DNA of 64,000 bases from Leucobacter sp. Ag1 (GTDB lineage: Bacteria > Actinomycetota > Actinomycetes > Actinomycetales > Microbacteriaceae). Location: assembly GCF_000980875.1 (NCBI RefSeq), contig NZ_LAYO01000109.1, positions 62,001-126,000 of the forward strand, written 5' to 3'. Positions 45,359 to 56,160 of the stretch are shown here, piece by piece. The notes beneath the pieces are model-generated. The model was not told the origin of the DNA and did no database searches. It saw only the letters and a list, made by a program, of their open reading frames with translations. Every line of letters begins with the position of its first letter. Position 1 is the first letter of the stretch. A program made the translations under genes and the position numbers.

Positions 45359-45500
45359 GGTGCGGCTCATGCGGGGTGCGACATATGGGCGGTCCGAACG
45401 CTCGGCCGGATAGGAACCGTCGGCCGGATCCCCGCGCCGGATTCGTCCGACTGGGGCTGGATACCCGGTTGAGCGCACACGCCCCTCGACGGCGCCCGCG

Positions 45501-48113
<2,613 letters not shown>

Positions 48114-48122
48114 CGTGGTTCC

Positions 48123-48128
48123 AGTCTA
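48123..48128 (-). promoter_or_regulatory. -10 for pcrA
   Basis: TAGACT on the minus strand lies nine bases before the ATG at 48113. Confidence 0.5.
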
Positions 48129-48165
48129 GGAGCGACCACCGACATACTCCCCCGGGGAGCCGGGC

Positions 48166-48171
48166 TAGCAT
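48166..48171 (+). promoter_or_regulatory. candidate -10 for asparaginase
   Basis: TAGCAT predicts a leader of about 33 bases that contains the GGAGA ribosome site. Confidence 0.45.
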
Positions 48172-48210
48172 GGCTGGGGTCCGACCCGAGGCCCCGATGA
48201 ACGGAGACCG

Positions 48211-49224
48211 ATGCCCACCGATCCGAGGCTCCTCGTGCTCGCCACCGGCGGCACGATCGGCATGCGCGAGACGCCGGCGGGCATCGCCCCCGACCCGGAC
48301 TTCCCCGAGATCCTCGAGGACATGCTCGCCGAGATCTGCGAACCCCTCGGGATCGAGTGGCGGGTCAATCACCTCCAGCCCCCGATCGACAGCGCGAACG
48401 CCGATGCCGACACCGCACCGCGCATCGCGCGCACGCTGAGCGCCCGGGTGCGCACGCAGCAGCCGCGCGGCGTGGTCGTGCTGCACGGCACCGACACCCT
48501 CGCCTACACCGGCGCGCGCCTCGCATTCGAGCTCTCGGGCCTCGGCTCGCCGGTCGTGCTCACCGGCAGCCAGCTCCCCCACGGCGCCGAAGGATCCGAC
48601 GCCCGCGACAACCTGAGCCTCGCGGTCCGCGCCGCGATGCGCGCGTCGCGCACGGCCCCGGTCTCCATCGCCTTCGGCGGGGCGATCGTGCCCGCGGTGC
48701 GCGCGACCAAGCACCACAGCTCCGCGCTGGAGGCGTTCCGCGCCGAGCTCCCCCTGGGCGCGAGGCCCGCGGGGATCCCGAAGCTCGACGACGGCTCCCG
48801 CGGAGCCGCTTCGGCCCGCGTGATCTCGTTCCGTTTCGTCCCCGGCGTCACCGCCGACGACCTGCGCGGCGCCGTCGCGGGCGCCCCCGACGGCCTCGTG
48901 CTCGAGTGCTACGGCAGCGGCAACGGCCCCATGGACCGCCCCGGCATGCGCGACGCGCTCCGCGAGATCAGCTCGCGGATCCCCGTCGTCGCGATCACCC
49001 AGTGCACGGCCGGCGGCGGGGTCGACCTCGCACGGTACGCGGTCGGGCGCGAACTGGCGCGCACGGGCGTGATCACCGGATCCGACCTCACGCTGGAGGC
49101 CGCGATCGCGAAGCTCGGCTGGCTCGTCGACCGCGGCGCGGTCGGCAACATCCTGCGGGATCTCGTCCCCATCAACCTCATCGGCGAGTGCGCACCGCCG
49201 GCCGCCGAGGACCCGATCAGCTGA
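48211..49224 (+). CDS. L-asparaginase, type I-like
   Basis: This 337-residue enzyme has both catalytic threonine motifs, LATGGTIGMRE at the N-terminus and VVLHGTDTLAYTG near 90. It lacks a signal peptide, so it is probably the cytoplasmic form that hydrolyses asparagine to aspartate and ammonia. The second domain contains QCTAGGGVDLARYAVG near 265. The ATG follows GGAGACC. Its stop overlaps the end of the convergent glycerophosphodiesterase gene by eight bases. Confidence 0.92.
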   Translation: MPTDPRLLVLATGGTIGMRETPAGIAPDPDFPEILEDMLAEICEPLGIEWRVNHLQPPIDSANADADTAPRIARTLSARVRTQQPRGVVVLHGTDTLAYTGARLAFELSGLGSPVVLTGSQLPHGAEGSDARDNLSLAVRAAMRASRTAPVSIAFGGAIVPAVRATKHHSSALEAFRAELPLGARPAGIPKLDDGSRGAASARVISFRFVPGVTADDLRGAVAGAPDGLVLECYGSGNGPMDRPGMRDALREISSRIPVVAITQCTAGGGVDLARYAVGRELARTGVITGSDLTLEAAIAKLGWLVDRGAVGNILRDLVPINLIGECAPPAAEDPIS

Positions 49225-50269
49225 GGCGCGCCGCCGCGGCCCCGAGCTCGGGGTGGTCGACGAAGATCCCGTCGACACCGGTTCCCACGATCGCGCCGAA
49301 CGCGGCGCGCCAGTCGCCCCACGCGCTCGCGGTCGCGGGATCCTGCGGATCGCCGATGCGGAACGGCGCCGCGAGGAACCGGTTCTCGGGACGCAGCGTC
49401 CACGTGAACACCGCGAGCCCGCGGGCGTGGGCGCGCTCGACCAGATCGGAGGCCACCGCGGCGCCGTCGGATCCGACGCCCACCAGGTCGCAGGTGTCGA
49501 CGCTGATCCCCTCGACCCGGCCGGCCAGCGCGTCGAGCCCCGCGTCGCTGCGGTACCAGGCGTAGCTCGCGGCGGCGGATCCGCCGGCCGCCTCGCGCGC
49601 CACCTCGTCGGCGCCCGATCCGTCATGCTCCAGCAGGAATACGAAGTCCGCGGCCAGGCCGTCGGCGCGCAGCCGGTCCAGGATCCCCAGCTCGAAGCAC
49701 TCGATCACGAGCCGCTCCCGGCGGTCCGCCCAGCCGGCCTCCGCCAGCACCGGCGGCAGCAGCTGCTCGAAACAGTGCCCCAGCTCCGAGAAGTACTGCG
49801 CGTGCTTCACCTCGAGCACGACACCGATCCCGCGGTCGCTCGCCGCGCTCTCCTCGTCGATGATCGCGAGCACGTCCGACAGCCGGAGGATCGGCTCCCG
49901 TCCGTCGAACTCCCGGTTGTCGGGGCGCACCTCGGGCAGGCGCTCCCGGCTGCGAAGGATCGCGAGCTCGGCCCAGTCGAAGTCCTCGGTGAACCAGCCG
50001 GTCAGCTCGACGCCGTCGACGGTCTTCGTCGTGCGCCGCTCGGCGAACTCCGGGTGATCCGCGACGTCCGTGGTGCCCGAGATCTCGTTCTCGTGCCGTA
50101 CCACCAGCACGCCGTCGCGGGTGACGACCACGTCCGGCTCGACCGCGTCGACGCCCTGCCTGCAGGCGAGCCGGTATGCCGATTCGGTGTGCTCGGGGCG
50201 GACGCCGGAGGCTCCGCGATGGCCGATGACCAGGGGACGGGATCGGCCGGCGCCGGAGGTGTCGAGCAT
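49217..50269 (-). CDS. glycerophosphodiester phosphodiesterase
   Basis: This 350-residue GDPD-domain protein has VIGHRGASGVRPEHTESAY near 13-32 (metal and catalytic His). VEPDVVVTRDGVLVVRHE lies near 41-58, and GVVLEVKHAQYF lies near 150. A C-terminal VFTWTLRPENRF and GIFVDHPELG complete the TIM barrel. No signal peptide is present, so it is probably intracellular and frees glycerol 3-phosphate from lipid head groups. I prefer the ATG at 50269, because TAGCAT lies seven bases before it. An ATG at 50278 overlaps that hexamer. GlpD lies about 6 kb away and could use the product. Confidence 0.9.
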   Translation of the reverse strand: MLDTSGAGRSRPLVIGHRGASGVRPEHTESAYRLACRQGVDAVEPDVVVTRDGVLVVRHENEISGTTDVADHPEFAERRTTKTVDGVELTGWFTEDFDWAELAILRSRERLPEVRPDNREFDGREPILRLSDVLAIIDEESAASDRGIGVVLEVKHAQYFSELGHCFEQLLPPVLAEAGWADRRERLVIECFELGILDRLRADGLAADFVFLLEHDGSGADEVAREAAGGSAAASYAWYRSDAGLDALAGRVEGISVDTCDLVGVGSDGAAVASDLVERAHARGLAVFTWTLRPENRFLAAPFRIGDPQDPATASAWGDWRAAFGAIVGTGVDGIFVDHPELGAAAARLS

Positions 50270-50276
50270 GCCGACC

Positions 50277-50282
50277 ATGCTA
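50277..50282 (-). promoter_or_regulatory. leaderless -10 for the GDPD gene
   Basis: TAGCAT on the minus strand lies seven bases before the ATG at 50269 and decides that start. Confidence 0.6.
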
Positions 50283-50348
50283 GGTCCGCCGGGTGAACGA
50301 TCGGGGTGACGGACCGGGTGAGCTGCGGGCGAACACCCAGTGGATTCC

Positions 50349-50354
50349 TATACT
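50349..50354 (+). promoter_or_regulatory. candidate -10 for the Bax1-like gene
   Basis: TATACT is close to consensus and gives a leader of about 55 bases; a second hexamer, TAGGCT at 50373-50378, is also possible. Confidence 0.5.
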
Positions 50355-50414
50355 GGCGTGGGAATCCGCCGATAGGCTGGTGTGAAATCCCGTCGAGAAA
50401 GGATCCCGACGCAC

Positions 50415-51278
50415 ATGAGCAATCCCGCGCTCTCCAACAACCCGGCGCTCAACGGCAAGACGCTGACCGCCGAGGAACTGCACCGCATCTACGATCAGCC
50501 GGCGGCGCAGCCCCAGCGCCCGGGCATCGACGTGCCCGCCGGTCAGCCCGCGCAGCAGGGCTTCGGCGCGCAGCCGGGCGCCCAGCAGCCGCCCGTCATC
50601 ACCCCGTCCGACAAGCCGATGACCTACGAGAACACCATCTCGAAGACGGTCATGCTGTTCCTCATCGTGCTCGCCTTCGGCGCCGTGGGCTGGTTCGTGC
50701 CGGTCCTCATGCTCCCGGGCGCGATCGCCGGTCTCGTGCTGGGCCTCGTGAACGCCTTCAAGAAGGAGCCGAGCGTTCCGCTGATCATCGCCTACGCCGC
50801 CGCGCAGGGCCTGTTCCTCGGCGGCATCTCGGGCACCTTCGAGGCGATGTTCAACGGCATCGTCGCCCAGGCCATCATCGGCACGCTCGCCGTGTTCGCC
50901 ATCACGCTGCTGCTGTTCCGCAGCGGCAAGGTGCGCACCAGCCCCCGTGCGACCAAGATCTTCATGGTCGCGATCATCGGCTACGCCGCGTTCTCGCTGG
51001 TCAACGTCGTACTCATGCTCACCGGTGTCAACTCCGATCCTTGGGGCATGTACGGCACGAAGCTGTTCGGCTGGCTGCCGCTCGGCCTGGTCATCGGCGC
51101 TCTCGCGGTACTCCTCGCCGCGTACTCGCTCGTCATGGACTTCGAGCTGATCCAGAACGGCGTGCGCAACCGCGTCCCCGAGAAGTGGGCCTGGTCGGCC
51201 GCGTTCGGCCTCATGGTCACGCTGATCTGGCTGTACGTCGAGATCCTCCGCATCATCGCGATCTTCCGCAGCAATTAG
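50415..51278 (+). CDS. Bax inhibitor-1/YccA family membrane protein
   Basis: This 287-residue protein has a soluble N-terminal part of about 75 residues rich in Pro, Gln and Ala (QPAAQPQRPGIDVP, then AQQGFGAQPGAQQPP). Seven predicted helices follow. They include the family phrase AYAAAQGLFLGGISGTFEA near 135 and the C-terminal DFELIQNGVRNRVPEKWAW near 245-263. This matches the actinobacterial YccA-like Bax1 group (DUF4870-free form). Homologues act as calcium leak channels or FtsH modulators; the role here is unknown. I chose the ATG at 50415, with GAAAGGAT upstream. Confidence 0.9.
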   Translation: MSNPALSNNPALNGKTLTAEELHRIYDQPAAQPQRPGIDVPAGQPAQQGFGAQPGAQQPPVITPSDKPMTYENTISKTVMLFLIVLAFGAVGWFVPVLMLPGAIAGLVLGLVNAFKKEPSVPLIIAYAAAQGLFLGGISGTFEAMFNGIVAQAIIGTLAVFAITLLLFRSGKVRTSPRATKIFMVAIIGYAAFSLVNVVLMLTGVNSDPWGMYGTKLFGWLPLGLVIGALAVLLAAYSLVMDFELIQNGVRNRVPEKWAWSAAFGLMVTLIWLYVEILRIIAIFRSN

Positions 51279-51294
51279 CGGCTGACGCGACACC

Positions 51295-51340
51295 GACGCC
51301 GAAGGGCGGGGAACCGAACGGTTCCCCGCCCTTCGGCGTC
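51295..51340. terminator. 21-bp bidirectional terminator
   Basis: A perfect 21-bp stem (51295-51315 with 51320-51340) closes on GAAC between convergent genes. Confidence 0.87.
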
Positions 51341-51364
51341 TCTGGTGCGTTCGAGTTCCCCGGG

Positions 51365-52093
51365 TCAGGCGGAGATCGAGCGAGGCGGCTCCGGCGATTC
51401 GATCGGCGGCACGGGCACCACCGTCACCGGACTCGTCGGCAGGCCGCCGTGCAGCGCGCGGTGCAGCCGCTCCATGCGCGCGTCGAGCTCGGCCGCGGTG
51501 TCGGCGGCGTCCTTGAGGCTCGCCAGCAGGCCCTCGGGCACCTGGCGCTCGTACTTGTAGTGGATCTTGTGCTCGAGGCTCGCCCAGAAGTCCATCGCGA
51601 TGGTGCGGAACTGGATCTCGACGGGCACGCGCACCGCACCCGTCGAGAGGAACACGGGCACCTCGACGATCGCGTGCAGGCTCTGGTAGCCGTTCGGCTT
51701 CGGCTGCGCGATGTAATCCTTCACGAGCAGCAGCGTCACGTCGTCCTGCTGCGTGAGCAGTTCGAACAGCCGGTAGACGTCGGCGGTGAAGCTGCAGGTG
51801 ATGCGCACGCCCGCGATGTCGGTGATGTGCTGGCGCACGACGTCGAGGCCCGGCGGCAGACCGCGCCTGCGCACCTTGTCGAGCAGGCTGTCCGTCGACT
51901 TCACCCGGCTCGACACGTGCTCGATCGGGTTGTAGTCGTGCATGTAGAGGAACTCGTCGCGCAGGATCTCGATCTTGGTCTCGATCTCCTTCAGCCCGAA
52001 CTCGTACTCGAGCAGGAACCGCTGGAACTCGTCGCGGACCGCCCGGGCCTCGGCCGCGGACATCGAGATGCGTTCGTCATCGGCACTGTCCAT
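51365..52093 (-). CDS. small alarmone synthetase (RelA/SpoT synthetase domain)
   Basis: This 242-residue GTP pyrophosphokinase has the synthetase domain only, with no HD hydrolase, ACT or TGS domain. Visible motifs are HVSSRVKSTDSLLDKVRRRG near 58-77, DIAGVRITC near 90, PKPNGYQSLHAIVEVP near 129-144 and VEIQFRTIAMDFWASLEHKIHYK near 155-177. It should make (p)ppGpp from GTP/GDP and ATP under stress. The ATG at 52093 lies seven bases after TAGGGT, so it is probably leaderless. The long upstream open frame is a shadow of the acyltransferase region. Confidence 0.92.
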   Translation of the reverse strand: MDSADDERISMSAAEARAVRDEFQRFLLEYEFGLKEIETKIEILRDEFLYMHDYNPIEHVSSRVKSTDSLLDKVRRRGLPPGLDVVRQHITDIAGVRITCSFTADVYRLFELLTQQDDVTLLLVKDYIAQPKPNGYQSLHAIVEVPVFLSTGAVRVPVEIQFRTIAMDFWASLEHKIHYKYERQVPEGLLASLKDAADTAAELDARMERLHRALHGGLPTSPVTVVPVPPIESPEPPRSISA

Positions 52094-52100
52094 GTGCTCG

Positions 52101-52106
52101 ACCCTA
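52101..52106 (-). promoter_or_regulatory. leaderless -10 for the alarmone synthetase
   Basis: TAGGGT on the minus strand lies seven bases before the ATG at 52093. Confidence 0.6.
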
Positions 52107-52240
52107 GCCGCGCAGTCTCGGCGCGGGCTGCGAGTCCCCTGCGCCGCTCCCCCGTCGGCACGGCCACCGCGCCGGCCGCCGCGCCGGTCCTCGCCGCGAC
52201 TCGAACCGCAGCCCGAACCGGGGAGGCATGCGCCCCCGGC

Positions 52241-52246
52241 TAGTCT
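52241..52246 (+). promoter_or_regulatory. leaderless -10 for the acyltransferase
   Basis: TAGTCT lies six bases before the ATG at 52253. Confidence 0.65.
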
Positions 52247-52252
52247 TGACGG

Positions 52253-52879
52253 ATGATCCTCGAGTCGATTCGCGCCGGGCTCGCCAGAGCCTTCTGGTGG
52301 CTGTCCCCGTGGCGACTCGTCCCCGAGAGCGATCCGCCCGCCGGGCCGCGCCTGCTGATCGGCGCACCGCACACCTCGAACGTCGACTTCGTGCTGATGC
52401 TCGGCATCGCCTGGAGCGCGCGCATGCGGATCCACTGGCTCGGCAAGCGCGAGCTCTTCCGCGGCATCGCCGGTCCGATCATGCGCGGACTCGGCGGGAT
52501 CCCCGTCGACCGCGCGAACGCATCGGGCGTCGTCGACGCCGTGGTCGCGCGCGCCCGCGCGACCGACCGCTTCCTCCTGGTGGTCACCCCCGAGGGAACC
52601 CGCTCGGGCAGCGGCTGGCGCAGCGGCTTCTATCGGATCGCCCGCGCCGCCGGGCTGCCCGTCACGCTCGGCTTCGTCGACCGCACCACCCGCACCACGG
52701 GCCTCGGGCCGACGCTCGCGCTCACCGGCGACGTGGTCGCCGACATGGACGTGATCCGCGCGTTCTACGCGGACAAGGCCGGAGTGCGTCCCGAGCGACG
52801 CACCGAACCCCGTCTGCAGGACGAGGCGGGGCTCACCGCACTGCTGGCGGGCGACTCCGCGGAGCCCGGCACCGTCTGA
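52253..52879 (+). CDS. PlsC-like 1-acylglycerol-3-phosphate acyltransferase
   Basis: This 208-residue acyltransferase belongs to the lysophospholipid acyltransferase fold. The HX4-5D catalytic motif appears as PHTSNVDFVLM near 39. GKRELFRGIAGPIMRGLGGIPVDR lies near 64-87 (split between substrate motifs), and the TPEGTRS motif is near 118. It probably acts at the membrane in phospholipid synthesis, although this short form also occurs in enzymes of other acyl transfers. Translation is likely leaderless. A 20-bp hairpin follows. Confidence 0.88.
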   Translation: MILESIRAGLARAFWWLSPWRLVPESDPPAGPRLLIGAPHTSNVDFVLMLGIAWSARMRIHWLGKRELFRGIAGPIMRGLGGIPVDRANASGVVDAVVARARATDRFLLVVTPEGTRSGSGWRSGFYRIARAAGLPVTLGFVDRTTRTTGLGPTLALTGDVVADMDVIRAFYADKAGVRPERRTEPRLQDEAGLTALLAGDSAEPGTV

Positions 52880-52927
52880 GCGCGCCGTCGCCGAACGCAG
52901 CGCGACGCAGGGGGCGTGCCGCCGCAC

Positions 52928-52970
52928 AGCGGAACGGGCCGGGGAGCTTCGCTCCCCGGCCCGTTCCGCT
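52928..52970. terminator. 20-bp bidirectional terminator
   Basis: A perfect 20-bp stem (52928-52947 with 52951-52970) lies between the convergent acyltransferase and guaA genes. Confidence 0.87.
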
Positions 52971-52997
52971 TCCGTCAGCGCCGAGACGCCGGACGGA

Positions 52998-54581
52998 TCA
53001 CTCCCACTCGATGGTCCCCGGCGGCTTCGACGTCACGTCGAGCACCACTCGGTTGACCTCGGGCACCTGGTTGGTGATGCGGTTGGAGATCTTGGCGAGC
53101 ACCTCGTAGGGCACGCGGGTCCAGTCGGCCGTCATGGCGTCCTCGGACGAGACGGGGCGCAGCACGATCGGGTGGCCGTAGGTGCGGCCGTCGCCCTGCA
53201 CGCCCACCGAGCGCACGTCGGCGAGCAGCACGACCGGGCACTGCCAGATCGTCTGGTCGAGGCCGGCGGCGGTGAGCTCCTCGCGGGCGATCGCGTCGGC
53301 CTCGCGCAGCACGTCGAGGCGCTCGCGGGTGACCTCGCCGACGATGCGGATGCCGAGACCGGGGCCGGGGAACGGCTGGCGGCCGACGATCGCCTCTGGG
53401 ATCCCGAGCTCGCGGCCGATCGCGCGGACCTCGTCCTTGAACAGGGCGCGCAGCGGCTCGATCAGCTCGAAGTCGAGGTCCTCGGGGAGGCCGCCGACGT
53501 TGTGGTGCGACTTGATGTTCGCGGTGCCCGCGCCGCCGCCCGACTCGACGACGTCGGGGTACAGGGTGCCCTGCACGAGGAACTTGACCTTCTCGCCCGA
53601 GGCCTTGGCCTCGGCGACGAGGTCGAGCTGCACTTGCTCGAACGCGCGGATGAATTCGCGGCCGATGATCTTGCGCTTCTCTTCGGGATCGGTGACCCCG
53701 GCGAGGTGACCGAGGAAGATGTCGGCCGCGTCGACGGTGATGAGCTTGACGCCGGTCGAGGCGACGTAGTCGCGCTCCACCTGCTCGCGCTCGCCCTTGC
53801 GCAGCAGACCGTGGTCGACGAACACCGCGGTGAGCTGGTCGCCGATGGCCTCGTGCACGAGCGCGGTCGAGACGGCCGAGTCGACGCCGCCCGACAGCGC
53901 GGAGATGACGCGCGCGTCGCCGACCTGCTCGCGGATCCGTTCGATCTGCTCGGCGATCACGTTGCCGGCGGTCCAGTCCGCGGGGATTCCGGCGACATGG
54001 TGCAGGAAGTTCTCGAGCACCCGCTGGCCGTGATCGGAGTGCTTCACCTCGGGGTGCCACTGCACGCCGTAGAGCTTCTTCTCGGCGGAGCCGAACGCCG
54101 CGACCGGGGTCACCGCGGTGCGGGCGTAGACCTCGAAGCCCTCGGGCGCCTGCTGCACGGCGTCGCCGTGGCTCATCCAGACGTTCTGGGCCTCGGGCTG
54201 GCCGCCGAGGATCGCCCCGCCGCCGCCCACGAGGGTCGCGTCGGTCGCGCCGTACTCACGGTCGCCGGTGTTGCCGACGGTGCCGCCGAGCGCGCGCGCC
54301 ATGACCTGGAACCCGTAGCAGATGCCGAGCACGGGGATCCCGAGGTCGAACACGCTGTCGTCGAAGGCGGGAGCGCCCTCCTCGTAGACGGACGAGGGTC
54401 CGCCCGAGAGCACGATGCCGAGCGGGCGCTTCGCCTCGACCTCGGCCGCGGTGATGGTGTGCGGCACGAGTTCGGAGTAGACGCCCGCTTCGCGCACGCG
54501 GCGCGCGATGAGCTGGGCGTACTGCGCTCCGAAGTCGACGACGAGGACCGGGCGGTGCTCGGTCGAGGTCTGATCGGTCAT
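52998..54581 (-). CDS. guaA: GMP synthase (glutamine-hydrolysing)
   Basis: This 527-residue enzyme aminates XMP to GMP. The class I glutamine amidotransferase domain starts with [20 protein letters not shown] and holds the nucleophile Cys near 88 in GICYGFQ, with the His/Glu pair in WHPEVKHS near 185. The PP-loop ATP pyrophosphatase is [11 protein letters not shown] near 235, and the C-terminal dimer domain ends [11 protein letters not shown]. The ATG at 54581 overlaps the DUF3817 stop by four bases (ATGA). Together with guaB and guaB3 nearby this completes IMP to GMP. Confidence 0.97.
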   Translation of the reverse strand: MTDQTSTEHRPVLVVDFGAQYAQLIARRVREAGVYSELVPHTITAAEVEAKRPLGIVLSGGPSSVYEEGAPAFDDSVFDLGIPVLGICYGFQVMARALGGTVGNTGDREYGATDATLVGGGGAILGGQPEAQNVWMSHGDAVQQAPEGFEVYARTAVTPVAAFGSAEKKLYGVQWHPEVKHSDHGQRVLENFLHHVAGIPADWTAGNVIAEQIERIREQVGDARVISALSGGVDSAVSTALVHEAIGDQLTAVFVDHGLLRKGEREQVERDYVASTGVKLITVDAADIFLGHLAGVTDPEEKRKIIGREFIRAFEQVQLDLVAEAKASGEKVKFLVQGTLYPDVVESGGGAGTANIKSHHNVGGLPEDLDFELIEPLRALFKDEVRAIGRELGIPEAIVGRQPFPGPGLGIRIVGEVTRERLDVLREADAIAREELTAAGLDQTIWQCPVVLLADVRSVGVQGDGRTYGHPIVLRPVSSEDAMTADWTRVPYEVLAKISNRITNQVPEVNRVVLDVTSKPPGTIEWE

Positions 54582-55069
54582 GAACGGCCTTCCGGGATCG
54601 GTGCGGCCGAGGCCGCGTTGGGAGTGGGAGTCTGGGCGGCCTCGAGGTGCTCGAGGGTCTGCGTGACCTCTCGTGCGGTGCGTCCCTCGAGGAAGAAGGA
54701 CATGAACGGGATCACGCCGCCGAGGGCGAGCAGCAGGAAACGTCCGAAGTTCCAGCGCATCGGGCTCCACAGCATGAAGTTCGAGATCAGGTAGACCACG
54801 TAGAACCAGCCGTGCGCGATGAGGATCGCCTTGAACAGGTCGAAGCCCTGCACCGCGAAGTCGCGCTCCATACCGCCGGGCATGACGGGCTCGAAGTGGG
54901 CGAAGCCGTTCGGGGTGAAGAGGAACAGCTCGACCCGGAACACGTACTTCATGACCATGACGGCGCAGAGCAGCAGCAGCATGGTGCCGGTGATCACCGA
55001 GGTGACCTTGTAGAAGCTCAGCGACTTGCGGATGCGCGGGAAGTCGGCGGGCTTGGGCTGCAGAACCAT
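54578..55069 (-). CDS. DUF3817 membrane protein
   Basis: This 163-residue protein has three to four helices and the DUF3817 signature [21 protein letters not shown] near 83-103, then [24 protein letters not shown] split near 108-131. The function is unknown, but the gene often sits next to guaA in actinobacteria. I prefer the ATG at 55069, because TAGGAT lies seven bases before it. The ATG at 55078 lies inside that hexamer. It is translationally coupled to guaA. Confidence 0.85.
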   Translation of the reverse strand: MVLQPKPADFPRIRKSLSFYKVTSVITGTMLLLLCAVMVMKYVFRVELFLFTPNGFAHFEPVMPGGMERDFAVQGFDLFKAILIAHGWFYVVYLISNFMLWSPMRWNFGRFLLLALGGVIPFMSFFLEGRTAREVTQTLEHLEAAQTPTPNAASAAPIPEGRS

Positions 55070-55076
55070 GGATTCC

Positions 55077-55082
55077 ATCCTA
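55077..55082 (-). promoter_or_regulatory. leaderless -10 for DUF3817-guaA
   Basis: TAGGAT on the minus strand lies seven bases before the ATG at 55069 and decides that start. Confidence 0.6.
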
Positions 55083-55120
55083 TCGCGGTGTGACGTTTCG
55101 TCCTGCCCGGAGGAAGGACC

Positions 55121-55186
55121 TCATCCTGCGCGAGGAACGAGTCGCAGGATCTCGGGATTCTGCGACTCGTCCCTCGCGCAGAATGA
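55121..55186. repeat. 30-bp imperfect palindrome
   Basis: The arms 55121-55150 and 55157-55186 match over 30 bases with three mismatches and a six-base loop. It lies between the SURF1 stop and the DUF3817 promoter, so it may end SURF1 transcription. Its form also resembles a REP-like dispersed palindrome. Confidence 0.7.
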
Positions 55187-55197
55187 CGGGGTGAGGA

Positions 55198-56025
55198 TCA
55201 GGGGCCGGCCGCGCCGCCGCCCTCCGCCTCGAGCGCCTTGAGCTCGTGCTCCTTCTCCCAGGCGTCGCGCGCCAGGCGGTACCAGAAGAAGATCGCGAAG
55301 CCCGCGAATACGACCCACTCGATCGCGTAGAAGACGTTGAGCCAGTTCACCGTCTCGGCCGGCAACGGCGGGACGGACTCGATGCGGTCGAGCCCGTACT
55401 TCGACAGCGGCTCACCCTGCAGCAATTCTGCCGACTGCTTCGGGTGCAGCACCAGGTAACCGCCGTAGCTGGGCTCGTCGCCCGCGCCCCAGCGGTTCAC
55501 GAGCTGCGCAGGCGCCATCGAGAGGATGGTCTGCGGGTCGCGGTCGGCCGTCGGGATCAGCGGCGCATCCGGCGGCATGTACCTGCCCTCGAACGGGACC
55601 GGCTGGAACACCTGGACGACCGGCTGCTCGGCGATGCGCTTCGCGGCCGCCTCGGCCTTCGCCGCGGACGGCGCCCAGCCGAGCGCGACCGCGAGCCGTG
55701 CGGAGGACCCGTCGCCCTGCTCGACCTGTACCTCGCCGACCACCCACGCGCCCTGCGCGCCGAAGTTGGTGCGGTTCTCGACCACCAGGGTCGAGGTACG
55801 GGTCAGCACACCGGCGCCCGTGGCGACCATGCCGCCCGCGTGATCGCTGACCGCGATCCCCGGTTCGGTCAGCTCGTTCAGCGGGCGCGGCTGCTCGGAG
55901 GACGAGGTCGAGTCCTTCGCGCTGTTCTGCACGGCGACCCCGAGCTGCCACTGGCCCAGCCAGGCGAAACCGGCCGCGACCGCGAGCGCCGCGATGAGCG
56001 CCAGGATCCACTGCGGGCGCACCAT
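55198..56025 (-). CDS. SURF1-like cytochrome oxidase assembly protein
   Basis: This is a SURF1 family protein with two transmembrane helices. The first is at about 6-25 (LALIAALAVAAGFAWLGQWQL) and the second is near 235-255 (FYAIEWVVFAGFAIFFWYRL). An extracytoplasmic domain with FQPVPFEGRYMPPDAPLIP lies between them. It helps insert haem a into cytochrome oxidase subunit I. The ATG at 56025 is the first standard start, but it has no ribosome site. Reading on upstream in frame gives 19 more plausible residues (including RPEYLGDPTLARV) back to an ATC at 56082 that has AGGAG nine bases before it, so a rare ATC start is possible. Confidence 0.82.
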   Translation of the reverse strand: MVRPQWILALIAALAVAAGFAWLGQWQLGVAVQNSAKDSTSSSEQPRPLNELTEPGIAVSDHAGGMVATGAGVLTRTSTLVVENRTNFGAQGAWVVGEVQVEQGDGSSARLAVALGWAPSAAKAEAAAKRIAEQPVVQVFQPVPFEGRYMPPDAPLIPTADRDPQTILSMAPAQLVNRWGAGDEPSYGGYLVLHPKQSAELLQGEPLSKYGLDRIESVPPLPAETVNWLNVFYAIEWVVFAGFAIFFWYRLARDAWEKEHELKALEAEGGGAAGP

Positions 56026-56160
56026 GACCCGTGCGAGGGTCGGGTCGCCGAGGTATTCGGGGCGTTTCGCGGACGTGCTGATGGTTCGGCGCTCCTGCCA
56101 GAGGGATCAGGGCCGGAGAACCCACGGCCCACGGTCGGAGGACGACCGGACGAACCGATT

